Source: an uncultured Eubacteriales bacterium (lineage in GTDB: Bacteria; Bacillota; Clostridia; Christensenellales; UBA1242). Taken from it: a DNA stretch of 26,722 nt. The stretch is taken from the NCBI GenBank assembly GCA_948787875.1, contig CAQFKO010000015.1, forward strand, positions 1 through 26,722, written 5' to 3'. The notes under the pieces are model-generated. The model had not been told where the DNA came from and did not search any database. It saw only the letters and a program-made list of their open reading frames with translations. Positions 7,787 through 15,000 of the stretch are shown here, in pieces (the first letter of the stretch is position 1; the number at the start of each line of letters is the position of its first letter). Position numbers and translations under genes: made by a program.

Positions 7787-7948
7787 TTAAAATAAAGAAA
7801 AAATATAACTACACAAAGCAGTAAGCATAACAAGCAACACAAAAGACTTAACCGCCGACCTCATTTTTTTTATCGGAAAAATAAGTTCAATCAGTTCATA
7901 AATAATTTCCAAAACCACAAACGCCAAAACCAAATTATAAATAACCAT
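7787..7948 (-). CDS. spoIIIAF: Truncated SpoIIIAF: two membrane segments only
   Basis: SpoIIIAF normally has about 200 residues: two N-terminal membrane segments and a C-terminal ring-building domain facing the intermembrane space. Here only 53 residues are encoded. They match the N-terminal part: a hydrophobic segment ending in ELIELIFPIKKM (family: about 20 hydrophobic residues, then Leu-Pro and a polar turn), then a second segment SFVLLVMLTALCSYIFSLF. The ATG overlaps the spoIIIAE stop (TAATG), so translation is coupled. A longer in-frame reading upstream to 8041 exists, but it lies within spoIIIAE and looks spurious. Only 42 bases separate the stop from spoIIIAG, so the missing domain is not present in another frame. 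The gene keeps its operon position and an open frame, so it may be a functional minimal form. Confidence 0.75.
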   Translation of the reverse strand: MVIYNLVLAFVVLEIIYELIELIFPIKKMRSAVKSFVLLVMLTALCSYIFSLF

Positions 7949-9165
7949 TACACCACCGAAACAGACAAAACCAGCAAATAGATAAAAACAAAAAATATCA
8001 TAAACACGCCCACCAAAACCGCTATAAAATAGGACATACATTTTGATACATTTTCAAACATAGAGCTAAAATGGTCTGCACCGATAAAAGAAACAAACAA
8101 ACTTAAAACCTTAAACATAAGCAAATATACCAAATATATTATCAGCGGTCTTAAAACCATAAACAAAAGCAGCAAAATTCCGCAAACGCCAAAAGCATTT
8201 TTTACCAACACAGAACAAGTGTGAACAAAGTCAAACCCGTCTGAAATATAGCCACCAAGCACAGGAATATAATTTTTTATTGCAAATTTGGTTATCTTTA
8301 AACTTACGCCGTCTTTTGCACCCGACATAATCAAATTAACCGCAGAAAGAACGCCGAATATTCCAAAAAATATAGTAATCAAATATTTAAAAACCGTCTT
8401 TAAAATATCCGAAAGTTTTGAAAATCGTTTTCCGCCAAGAGCAGAACCCACAACACTGAGAAGCAATATAGAAATGGAAATCGGAAGCAAAATATATACA
8501 AAAACATAAGAGCCTGTATTTAGCAAAAACACCGACAGTGAACTGTAAACGGAATGCGAACCGGCTGCTCCCGAAAGTAAAATTAGGTTTAAAAGTATGG
8601 GAAACAAAATCTTTGTAAAATCAAAAATTTTTGTAATGGTATCGCTAATAGTAGAAGCAATATCTTTGAACAAAATTATAACGGTTAAGGCTATTAAAAG
8701 CGAAAAAACTATATGCATTGCCTTTTTTAAATCTTCATGTTTTTCCGAACAAAAATTGCTGAATATTTGATGCAACAAAACCATTACAAACAAGGTTAAT
8801 ATAACAGAAAAAAGTCCTTTTATGTTTTGCTTGAAAAAGTCTGTTACTGCTTCTGCAAGTGAGCCGTATTCGTCAAAATAAGAGCCGTCTAAAATTTTTG
8901 CAACAAGTTCTTTAAAGGAATTTGCCGACAAAAAATCCGTTTCAAAATCATTAGACAAATAGTCATCTAGCGCGTCAGAATCAATGCCTCCCAAAATGTC
9001 ATTAATATTTTCTTTTATTTCTTCTTCGGTTACTGATTCGGTGGGTTCGGCATATGCATAAGCCAAAGGTTTTTGTTTAAACAAACACAAAATTGATGCC
9101 GCTATGACAAGAAGGATAACAGCATTGAAAGCAATTTTTTTATAATAGGAATTGTCATGCCGCAT
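7948..9165 (-). CDS. spoIIIAE: Stage III sporulation protein AE
   Basis: SpoIIIAE is the large polytopic membrane protein of the SpoIIIA channel complex in the mother-cell membrane. The 405-residue product starts with a signal peptide (hydrophobic about 12-28, possible cleavage after AYA at about 38) and an acidic soluble segment (TEEEIKENINDILGGIDSDALDDYL). Several membrane segments follow, including LFSVILTLFVMVLLHQIF, the Gly-rich PVLGGYISDGFDFVHTC conserved in the family, and a hydrophobic C-terminus. It overlaps the end of spoIIIAD by 64 bases. No strong Shine-Dalgarno sequence precedes the ATG, but starting later would remove the signal peptide. Length agrees with the family (about 380-400). 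Confidence 0.93.
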   Translation of the reverse strand: MRHDNSYYKKIAFNAVILLVIAASILCLFKQKPLAYAYAEPTESVTEEEIKENINDILGGIDSDALDDYLSNDFETDFLSANSFKELVAKILDGSYFDEYGSLAEAVTDFFKQNIKGLFSVILTLFVMVLLHQIFSNFCSEKHEDLKKAMHIVFSLLIALTVIILFKDIASTISDTITKIFDFTKILFPILLNLILLSGAAGSHSVYSSLSVFLLNTGSYVFVYILLPISISILLLSVVGSALGGKRFSKLSDILKTVFKYLITIFFGIFGVLSAVNLIMSGAKDGVSLKITKFAIKNYIPVLGGYISDGFDFVHTCSVLVKNAFGVCGILLLLFMVLRPLIIYLVYLLMFKVLSLFVSFIGADHFSSMFENVSKCMSYFIAVLVGVFMIFFVFIYLLVLSVSVV

Positions 9166-9485
9166 ATCACAATTTTACCCCCAAGCAAAACTTTTGAAGA
9201 CAGCGTTTTGTTGCCAAAATCTTCGGCTATATCAGATGCAAATTCAGTCACATAGCCCACACCCAAAATCTTTAATATAATTGTTAAAAAGTCAAAGTTT
9301 ATATTTGAAACATTTGCAATGTCAACAATATAGTTTATAATTTCTTTTAGCTCATCAACGCAAAGCAAAAAAATTATCACCCCACCGCAAACACTAACCA
9401 AATTTGCAATTTCTGCATTATATGGTTTTACGCAAGATGATATAAATACACAAATAATGGCAACTATTACTATTTTTAATATCAT
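9102..9485 (-). CDS. spoIIIAD: Stage III sporulation protein AD
   Basis: SpoIIIAD is a small integral membrane protein of the SpoIIIA complex. The 127-residue product is normal in size and has the family pattern. Segment one is IVIVAIICVFISSCVKPYNAEIANLVSVCGGVIIFLLCVDEL, shown here in part as VSVCGGVIIFLLC. Next come the motif ILKILGVGYVTEFASDIAED, the conserved core of SpoIIIAD, and a C-terminal segment GKIVICGMTIPIIKKLLSML. It follows spoIIIAC by 33 bases, and its end overlaps the start of spoIIIAE. No strong Shine-Dalgarno sequence is visible before the ATG. Confidence 0.93.
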   Translation of the reverse strand: MILKIVIVAIICVFISSCVKPYNAEIANLVSVCGGVIIFLLCVDELKEIINYIVDIANVSNINFDFLTIILKILGVGYVTEFASDIAEDFGNKTLSSKVLLGGKIVICGMTIPIIKKLLSMLLSFLS

Positions 9486-9518
9486 TTTTTAACCAAAATC
9501 GAACTAAACTGCGTTATT

Positions 9519-9716
9519 TTAATAAAGTTCAAACAAAGTTTTTATTGTTGAAAACAAATCACTTACCATAGAAAGCACAATAACCAAAACAATAACAAGC
9601 CCGGCAAGTCCAACAAGAGTCGCAAGGTCGCCCCTGCCTTGATGTTGAAACAGCTGACAAATAACAGTTGTTAAAATGCCTATTGCACCTATTTTAAAAA
9701 GTATAGAAACATCCAT
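9519..9716 (-). CDS. spoIIIAC: Stage III sporulation protein AC
   Basis: SpoIIIAC is one of the smallest channel-complex components, a two-helix membrane protein. The 65-residue product is the usual length and consists of a first segment (MDVSILFKIGAIGILTTVI), the conserved polar turn CQLFQHQGRGDLATLVGLAG and a second segment (VIVLVIVLSMVSDLF). The turn is the most conserved part of the family. The gene starts five bases after spoIIIAB. The start follows a GGTGA Shine-Dalgarno-like sequence. Confidence 0.93.
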   Translation of the reverse strand: MDVSILFKIGAIGILTTVICQLFQHQGRGDLATLVGLAGLVIVLVIVLSMVSDLFSTIKTLFELY

Positions 9717-9720
9717 AATT

Positions 9721-10206
9721 TCACCAAATTATTATACATAAAACCGCACCGAGTGCCAGCGATAATTTAAAATACAAATTGCCTTTTTGCTCTAAATTCT
9801 TTTTGGAATTAGACAGTTCGGTTAATATATAATCCTCAAAATTTTTATTTTTTTCTTTTTCAAACTCATAATCGTTTTTGCCTAATCCGTTTAAATAATT
9901 TTTGATAACGGAACGCATGGATTCGTTTGTGATATATTTTTTAAGTTCACTTTCGTTTGCCTCAAAAATACTGTTGTTGCAAATTATAATTTGATTGAAT
10001 TTTGCTTTGGAATCTTTTTTTAGGTTTAAAAAATTGTTAATAATTTCTACCACATTATTTTTAAAAAGCGTCATGTTAGAATTGTAATATTTTTCAAATT
10101 CCAACAAAAATTCCACCAAGTCGCACTCTTGTTTTAGCCTTCTTTTATAAAGGTAACCAAAAAGTCCGCAACCACCAAAAACAACTACACAAATCAAAAT
10201 TTTCAT
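9721..10206 (-). CDS. spoIIIAB: Stage III sporulation protein AB
   Basis: SpoIIIAB is a membrane protein of the SpoIIIA complex that resembles type II secretion and pilus platform proteins (GspF-like). The 161-residue product has an N-terminal membrane segment (ILICVVVFGGCGLFGYLY) and a helical cytosolic domain starting LVEFLLEFEKYYNSNMTLFKNN. A short hydrophobic C-terminus (LYFKLSLALGAVLCIIIW) ends the protein. The family keeps this N- and C-terminal pair. Length is slightly below the typical 170. Its ATG overlaps the spoIIIAA stop (ATGA), so the two are translationally coupled. The middle domain is very rich in Lys and Asn and only weakly conserved. Confidence 0.9.
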   Translation of the reverse strand: MKILICVVVFGGCGLFGYLYKRRLKQECDLVEFLLEFEKYYNSNMTLFKNNVVEIINNFLNLKKDSKAKFNQIIICNNSIFEANESELKKYITNESMRSVIKNYLNGLGKNDYEFEKEKNKNFEDYILTELSNSKKNLEQKGNLYFKLSLALGAVLCIIIW

Positions 10207-11123
10207 AACATATACGGAACATAAATCGCTCTTAAATTTTCGTCAAAAACGCCTTCAATTGTTCCCACTCCGTTTCTTGTTGACAGCACAATTATTCGTT
10301 CAAAAAATTTATTTTCCAGAAGTTTGTCAAAATGCTTTTTAAACTTTAAATCTTTTATGCTTTCCGCGTGTGCCGTGGCAATAACTTTTACGCCCGATTT
10401 GATTGCCGATTTAATAGAAGCTATATCTTCTTCTTCCGAAATTTCGTCAGTGATTATCACACTTGGCGACATGGTTTTAAGAGCCTCAAAAAAAGCAAAA
10501 CTTTTGTTTGAACCACTTATAACATCAACAAATTCACCAACCTCTATGTTTTGATTTCCAAAGCTTCCCGCAATCTCAAAACGCTCGTCTACTACCAAAA
10601 TATTATTGATGTTTTTTTCATTTGAAAGTTTGTTGGCAAGGTCACGAATCAGTGTTGTTTTTCCCGCCCCGGGAGGCGAAATCACAAGAGTGTTTTTTAC
10701 TGTTCTTGCAGCGCAAACAAAATTTATTATCGGTTCTGAACAACCAAGAGCCTGATGCGAAATTCTGATGTTGAGTGAAGTTATGTTTTTTATTGTGGAA
10801 ACTGCGCCCGAGTTTTGAACAACCGTTCCGCAAACCCCAATTCTGATACCCGCATCAGTAGTAATGTAGCAATGCTTTATTTGGTCATTAAAAGCATAGA
10901 GCGACTGCTTTGTTGAAACAGACAAAATATATTCTACCAAATCTTTTGTAGCACAAATCGGCGGGTGCTTAAAATTGTCTTTGTCTACAAGCACTTGGTA
11001 GTTGCCCTTATAGTTAATTGTTATGGGCTTGTTTATTCTTACTCTGATTTCATAAACATACTCCAAAATAAAGTTTTTGTTTATCAGATTAAAAAGCCAC
11101 TCCGGCAAAATATTATATAACAT
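10203..11123 (-). CDS. spoIIIAA: Stage III sporulation protein AA (ATPase)
   Basis: SpoIIIAA is the cytosolic ATPase of the SpoIIIA channel, related to secretion and pilus ATPases (GspE/VirB11-like). The 306-residue product has an N-terminal domain with EIRVRINKPITI. The motif DAGIRIGVCGT comes next. The P-loop SPPGAGKTT (about 149-157), a Walker B-like ILVVDERFEIAG and the segment SPSVIITDEISEEEDI follow. These are hallmark SpoIIIAA sequences. I chose the ATG at 11123 because AGGGG lies five bases upstream; a GTG two codons earlier would sit inside that Shine-Dalgarno sequence. It opens the spoIIIA operon. The 60-base leader after the efp terminator shows no convincing sigma-E promoter by eye. 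Confidence 0.95.
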   Translation of the reverse strand: MLYNILPEWLFNLINKNFILEYVYEIRVRINKPITINYKGNYQVLVDKDNFKHPPICATKDLVEYILSVSTKQSLYAFNDQIKHCYITTDAGIRIGVCGTVVQNSGAVSTIKNITSLNIRISHQALGCSEPIINFVCAARTVKNTLVISPPGAGKTTLIRDLANKLSNEKNINNILVVDERFEIAGSFGNQNIEVGEFVDVISGSNKSFAFFEALKTMSPSVIITDEISEEEDIASIKSAIKSGVKVIATAHAESIKDLKFKKHFDKLLENKFFERIIVLSTRNGVGTIEGVFDENLRAIYVPYML

Positions 11124-11181
11124 TTTCACCCCTGCTATAACTTATTAAAGTTGAAGCAAAATAATGAAAAATTTGCAAAAA

Positions 11182-11208
11182 AAAATATGCCGTAATTTGG
11201 CATATTTT
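11182..11208 (-). terminator. Rho-independent terminator after efp
   Basis: AAAATATGCC (11182-11191) and GGCATATTTT (11199-11208) form a perfect 10-bp stem around a 7-base loop. On the minus strand the 3' arm runs into nine T followed by G. It begins about 11 bases after the efp stop and separates efp from the spoIIIA operon. Confidence 0.9.
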
Positions 11209-11218
11209 ATAGTTTAAA

Positions 11219-11776
11219 CTAAACTCTTGACATATATGTTCCGGTTCTTGTGTCAATTCTTATTGTGTCACCATTATTAACAAACAATGGAACTTGAAGA
11301 ACAAGACCTGTTTCAAGTTTTGCTGGTTTGTTTCCTGCCTTAGATGTGTCGCCTTGAACACCCGGTTCACATTCAACAATTTTAAGTTCAACAAAGTTTG
11401 GTGGTTCGACGCTAAAAGCTTCGCCCTTATAGAACTGAATGGTAACGTCCATATTTTCAACAATGTATTGAAGAGCATCTTCAACTTGGTCATGGTTAAG
11501 TGGAAGTTGTTCATAGGTTTCATTATCCATAAAGTAGTATAAGCCTGAATCACTATAAAGATATTGCATTTGCTTTCTTTCAATTTGAGCTTTTTCAAAT
11601 TTTGTTACCGGGTTAAAAGTTAATTCAATAACTTGACCTGTTATAACATTTTTAAGTTTTGTTCTAACAAATGCAGCACCCTTTCCCGGTTTAACATGCA
11701 AAAAGTCAACAACAACATATACCTTGCCTTCATATTCAAAAGTTACGCCTTTTCTTAAATCGCCTGCTGTAATCAT
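11219..11776 (-). CDS. efp: Elongation factor P
   Basis: EF-P binds between the ribosomal P and E sites and relieves stalling at polyproline stretches. The 185-residue product has the normal length and the three beta-barrel domains. The KOW-like N-terminal domain carries the modifiable lysine at Lys32 in VKPGKGAAF, the OB domain contains YLYSDSGLYYFMDNETYEQ, and the C-terminal domain ends in DTRTGTYMSRV. Position 32 is the residue modified in other bacteria; the sequence does not reveal the modification. The start follows GGAGG. It has its own promoter and terminator, so it is likely a single-gene unit between the truB run and spoIIIAA. Clostridia often keep efp next to spoIIIAA. Confidence 0.98.
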   Translation of the reverse strand: MITAGDLRKGVTFEYEGKVYVVVDFLHVKPGKGAAFVRTKLKNVITGQVIELTFNPVTKFEKAQIERKQMQYLYSDSGLYYFMDNETYEQLPLNHDQVEDALQYIVENMDVTIQFYKGEAFSVEPPNFVELKIVECEPGVQGDTSKAGNKPAKLETGLVLQVPLFVNNGDTIRIDTRTGTYMSRV

Positions 11777-11820
11777 AAATCCTCCGCTAAAAAATTTACT
11801 TCATTTGAAGTTCTAAAATT

Positions 11821-11849
11821 ATAATATCATAATTTTAATCAAAAATCAA
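11821..11849 (-). promoter_or_regulatory. Sigma-A promoter (extended -10) for efp
   Basis: On the minus strand TTGATT (11844-11849) is followed after 17 bases by TATTAT (11821-11826), with TG (11828-11829) one base upstream of the -10. The architecture is the same as that of the asp23-unit promoter. It lies about 45 bases upstream of the efp ATG. Confidence 0.7.
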
Positions 11850-11865
11850 TTCATTTATTTAAAAA

Positions 11866-12705
11866 TTATAAGCTAGTTAAAATGTTTTTCATAATAACAG
11901 CGTCTTGGGTTTGAGTGCCCGCAGACTCGCAAATCACACATGCTTCAACATCATATTTTTTTAACACTTTTGCAAGAATTTCAAAATCAGGGCCATACTC
12001 TGTGTCGGCAAAAGTCAAATGCCTTATTTCGCCTTTTTCGCCAAACTGAATTTTTGAAAAATGAATATGAATCTTATTAAATCTTTCACCCAAATATTTT
12101 TTTAAGGTTTCAAAAATACTTTCAAAATCAGCCTCTGTTTTTAGCAAACCTAAACCAAACGCATTAACATGACCAAAATCAATTGTGGGAATAATTCGCT
12201 CGTCAAGAGTACAAATTTTTGCAATTTCTTCAACTGTTCCGATTTGCCCGTGTTTGCCCATGGTTTCGGGACACAAAATAAAATCGCTCATTCCACGTTC
12301 GTCCAGCCTCAAAATTAATTGTTTTATGTTATTGTAAACATTTTCAAAAGCCTCTTCTCTTGAAAGCTTTAATTTTGTTCCGGGGTGAAAAACCAATTTT
12401 TTTGCTTTTAAATGTTGCATTTTTTGAAGCGACGCAATAATATACATATCAGATTTTTCAATCATTTCCGGATCGGGATTTGCAAAATTGATATAATATG
12501 GAGCATGAACCGAGATTTCAATATTGTTTTCAAAGAAAATTTCGCCATACTTTTTTGCGGTTTCGTCAGAAAGCCTTATGCCGTTTGTAAAAGACAGTTC
12601 ATAACAATTTAGCCCATGCATTTTAAGCCATTGTGGGATTTTTTCGGTTGAATTATATTCCTTTGCAAAATCTTCACTAAATCCCGATGGTCCGAACTTT
12701 ATCAT
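11866..12705 (-). CDS. Endonuclease IV-like TIM-barrel protein
   Basis: This 279-residue protein belongs to the AP endonuclease family 2 / xylose isomerase-like TIM-barrel group. Likely metal ligands of the endonuclease IV type can be seen: His68 in SVHAPYYINFAN, His107 in VFHPGT, Glu147 in CPETMGK, Asp176 and His179 in TIDFGHVNA, His213 or His215 in KIHIHFS, His229 in RHLTF, and Glu260 in ICESAG. The full set of positions is consistent with a zinc-dependent abasic-site endonuclease. However, the E. coli DRH motif reads EIRH here, and the 'ADTEYGPDF' segment is like archaeal and clostridial divergent members. It lies 9 bases after truB with the Shine-Dalgarno AGGAG, where ribF is usually found. 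A sugar isomerase role cannot be excluded. Confidence 0.8.
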   Translation of the reverse strand: MIKFGPSGFSEDFAKEYNSTEKIPQWLKMHGLNCYELSFTNGIRLSDETAKKYGEIFFENNIEISVHAPYYINFANPDPEMIEKSDMYIIASLQKMQHLKAKKLVFHPGTKLKLSREEAFENVYNNIKQLILRLDERGMSDFILCPETMGKHGQIGTVEEIAKICTLDERIIPTIDFGHVNAFGLGLLKTEADFESIFETLKKYLGERFNKIHIHFSKIQFGEKGEIRHLTFADTEYGPDFEILAKVLKKYDVEACVICESAGTQTQDAVIMKNILTSL

Positions 12706-12714
12706 AAATTTCTC

Positions 12715-13587
12715 CTAACTGTTATAAAGATAAACTATTTGTTTTGCAAACCCATTTTCCGCCAAATAAAAACCTATTAAATCATTATTGTATTTTGCAA
12801 AAAAATAAAGATTTTCTTCAATATCAACACCTATTTCAGTTAAAGGCGTTTTTATTCCGTTAAATAGCTTGTGACAGACTTTTTCATTAACATCAAAAAT
12901 TTTTGTTTGCGAAAAAACCTCTTGAATAGTTTGAACATTTTTTGTTTCTTCAAGCTCATCAAGCGTTATCGCTGAGTTAATATCAAACAGTCCGCTTTTT
13001 TCTCTTATTATCACAGGCACGGTGCAAATGCCGTTAATTTCATGTGCTATGTCTGTCATAAGAGTTCTAATATAAGTTCCCGCAGAGCAATGAACTTTAA
13101 ACAAAAATTCATTTTTATTTGGCAAACTTTGCGCTTTTATTGAATAAATATTAATTTTTCGAGGCTTGATTTCAAAGTTTGCGGACTCTCTTGCAAGATC
13201 ATAAGCCCTTTTCCCGTTAATCTTTATGGCAGAAAACTTTGGCGGAATTTGCTCTATTTCTCCAATAAATTTATAGAGTACGCTGTTTATTTGTGCAAGC
13301 GAGACCTCACTATTTTTGGTATTTAAAACTTTGCCAAAACTATCGAGTGTATCTGTTTCTATTCCAAAAATTACACTTGCAACATAAACTTTGTCTTTTG
13401 ATAAAAAATAATCAAAAAACTTTGTTGCTCTGCCCACCGCAATCGGCAAAACCCCCGACGCCGCAGGGTCAAGAGTTCCAAGATGCCCTACTTTTTTTGT
13501 TCCAAGAATTCTTTTTACTTTTAAAACCACATCTGACGATGTCATGCCCGTAGGCTTAATTATATTAACAAATCCGCTTTGATTCAT
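12715..13587 (-). CDS. truB: tRNA pseudouridine-55 synthase TruB
   Basis: TruB makes pseudouridine at position 55 in the T-loop of tRNAs and also acts as a tRNA chaperone. The 290-residue product has the N-terminal GFVNIIKPTGMTSSDVV and the catalytic motif HLGTLDPAASGVLPIAVG with Asp40. Further motifs are FDYFLSKDKVYVASVIFGIETDTLD, shown here in part as IFGIETDTLD, and the CSAGTYIRTL motif. I chose the ATG at 13587, which overlaps the nrnA stop (ATGA) and has a GGGGTGG Shine-Dalgarno sequence; an upstream GTG at 13596 is less likely. The C-terminus is long enough for a divergent PUA-like domain. The usual next gene, ribF, is absent. Confidence 0.95.
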   Translation of the reverse strand: MNQSGFVNIIKPTGMTSSDVVLKVKRILGTKKVGHLGTLDPAASGVLPIAVGRATKFFDYFLSKDKVYVASVIFGIETDTLDSFGKVLNTKNSEVSLAQINSVLYKFIGEIEQIPPKFSAIKINGKRAYDLARESANFEIKPRKINIYSIKAQSLPNKNEFLFKVHCSAGTYIRTLMTDIAHEINGICTVPVIIREKSGLFDINSAITLDELEETKNVQTIQEVFSQTKIFDVNEKVCHKLFNGIKTPLTEIGVDIEENLYFFAKYNNDLIGFYLAENGFAKQIVYLYNS

Positions 13588-14555
13588 TTTTTCCACCCCA
13601 AAACTTCGAGCGTGTTATCAATAAGGCGTTGCTTTACTTCCTCTTTGTCGCCAAAAATTTTGCAACCGCTGGCATTAAAATGCCCACCGCCACCAAAACT
13701 TTCTGCCACCGCTCTTGCACTGACTTCCCCTTTTGAGCGCATTGAAACTCTAAAATAGCCCTTGTCGTCTTCCGAAGCAAGAATATCAAATTTTACTGCA
13801 TCAAGTTCTAACGGCAAATCAGGAAAAACATCTAAATCATGCAACGTTATACCAAATTTTTTAAAATCGCTGTCTTCAAACATTAATAATGCAAACTTGT
13901 GATCAGAATAAAATTCAAGCTTTTGATAAGCAAGTTTAAGCATTTCAAAAACGCCTAAGCTCATGGAATTAAAAAGCGGTTCGCAAATATCTTCCATTCT
14001 GAGTTTACTAAGCGTCAAAAGTTTTGAAGCGATTTCAAAAGTTTTTGACGATGTGGTATGAACAAATTTGCCCGTATCGGTAACAATTCCCGAAAGCAAA
14101 TTTTTGCAAATATCTTTGGAAAAAGTTGCACGCAAAGCCTCTATTATATCAAACAAAAGCTCCGCAGTTGACGACGCTCTTCTAACATAATTGATTTTGC
14201 AATATCTTTCGGTTACGGTTATGTGATGGTCGATTAAAAGTGTGTTTTTCACACCCTTTCGATATGTATATTTATACTTTCCCAGCCTTGACTCTGTGGC
14301 ACAGTCCAAACAAACCGCAAGGTCAATGCGGTCGCAAGTTTTTTTATTTACAAAGCTCAAATCACCGTAAAATTTAAAGTTATCTGGAAAATCGGAATTG
14401 ATAAAAACATCAACATTTTTTCCAAGTTCCAAAAGCGCTTCTCTTAGTGCAAGAGAAGAACCCATTGCATCGCAATCAGTGTTTATATGAGTATAAATTG
14501 CCACATTTTTTGCCGCAAAAAGTGCATCTACGACTTGCTCAAATTCATCAATCAT
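13584..14555 (-). CDS. nrnA: DHH-family phosphoesterase, NrnA type
   Basis: NrnA proteins degrade short RNA oligonucleotides (nanoRNA) and dephosphorylate pAp. The 323-residue product carries the DHH-DHHA1 layout: motif I HINTDCDAMGSS (His23, Asp27, Asp29), motif II Asp84 in CLDCAT, motif III LIDHH (109-111), motif IV GIVTDTGKF, and the C-terminal substrate-binding GGGGHFNASGC near residue 290. Motif I is slightly unusual: many relatives read Pro-Asp-Gly-Asp where this one has Thr-Asp-Cys-Asp, but the metal-binding aspartates are kept. Its position between rbfA and truB is the standard firmicute arrangement, supporting NrnA over the related c-di-AMP phosphodiesterases. It overlaps truB by four bases. 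Confidence 0.93.
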   Translation of the reverse strand: MIDEFEQVVDALFAAKNVAIYTHINTDCDAMGSSLALREALLELGKNVDVFINSDFPDNFKFYGDLSFVNKKTCDRIDLAVCLDCATESRLGKYKYTYRKGVKNTLLIDHHITVTERYCKINYVRRASSTAELLFDIIEALRATFSKDICKNLLSGIVTDTGKFVHTTSSKTFEIASKLLTLSKLRMEDICEPLFNSMSLGVFEMLKLAYQKLEFYSDHKFALLMFEDSDFKKFGITLHDLDVFPDLPLELDAVKFDILASEDDKGYFRVSMRSKGEVSARAVAESFGGGGHFNASGCKIFGDKEEVKQRLIDNTLEVLGWKK

Positions 14556-14566
14556 ACCAATTTCCT

Positions 14567-14953
14567 TTAATCTTCAATCTCATCAGTTTCTTGTGCTTTT
14601 GGCAATTCTTTTTCAATTTGGTCAAAAAGTTTGTTTAATCTTGCTGTTTTTTCTTCCATATTATCAACAACAAACATCAAATCAGGAACTATTCTGAGTT
14701 TAAGAGAATGTGCCAAATCATATCTGATGGATTTTTTGTTATCATTAAGCTTTGCAACAATGTGGTTTTTCTTTGCCTCATCACCAAAAACGCTTACATA
14801 GATTTTTGACATAGAAAAATCCGCAAAGGTTTCTACCTTCATTATTGAAATCAATGCGCTTGAAAGTTCGGCGTCATCAAATTTTGAAATTATTTTAGCC
14901 AAACTCTTTTGAATTTCCGAGTCCACACGGCTCATTCTTTTACTATTTTCCAT
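14567..14953 (-). CDS. rbfA: Ribosome-binding factor A
   Basis: RbfA binds the 30S subunit during late maturation of 16S rRNA. The 128-residue product shows the KH-like family pattern: SRVDSEIQKSLAKII at the start, then VETFADFSMSKIYVSVF, and the LAHSLKLRIVPDLMFVVDN motif in the second half, which is the RbfA signature (usually R-x-x-P-x-L-x-F). Length is normal. It is 47 bases after infB, and that gap holds a perfect hairpin. The start follows AGGAG. Confidence 0.95.
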   Translation of the reverse strand: MENSKRMSRVDSEIQKSLAKIISKFDDAELSSALISIMKVETFADFSMSKIYVSVFGDEAKKNHIVAKLNDNKKSIRYDLAHSLKLRIVPDLMFVVDNMEEKTARLNKLFDQIEKELPKAQETDEIED

Positions 14954-14970
14954 AACTGCTCCTAAAAGTT

Positions 14971-14996
14971 AAAGAGCATTATTTCTAACGCTCTTT
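14971..14996 (-). other. 11-bp hairpin with GAAA loop between infB and rbfA
   Basis: On the minus strand AAAGAGCGTTA (14986-14996) pairs over 11 positions (one G-U) with TAATGCTCTTT (14971-14981) around a GAAA loop, a stable tetraloop class. It begins five bases after the infB stop. The tail is AACTTTTAGG, so the U-run is weak. It could be an attenuator, an mRNA processing or stabilising element, or a poor terminator. Confidence 0.65.
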
Positions 14997-15000
14997 AAAT

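Noticed and set aside
7949..8041. Upstream extension of spoIIIAF by 31 codons
   Set aside because: The extension lies inside the conserved end of spoIIIAE, while an ATG overlapping the spoIIIAE stop gives a product that aligns with the SpoIIIAF N-terminus.
9102..9165. 64-base overlap of spoIIIAD and spoIIIAE as a sign of a wrong start or frameshift
   Set aside because: Both frames keep family features: the SpoIIIAD end is conserved, and the SpoIIIAE overlap encodes its signal peptide. A real overlap is the simplest reading.
11160..11191. Possible sigma-E promoter for spoIIIAA (GCATATT at 11184-11190 with CATTATTT downstream)
   Set aside because: The -35-like box is good, but it lies in the efp terminator arm, the spacer is 17 instead of about 14 bases, and the -10 matches poorly.
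11798..11811. Short inverted repeat ACTTC-ATTT-GAAGT in the efp leader
   Set aside because: The stem is only 5 bp; it is too weak to claim a regulatory structure.
11815..11836. AT-only palindrome AAAATTAT/ATAATTTT upstream of efp
   Set aside because: It overlaps the efp -10 region, has no GC pair in the stem and no U-run, so it is expected by chance in AT-rich DNA and is not a credible terminator.
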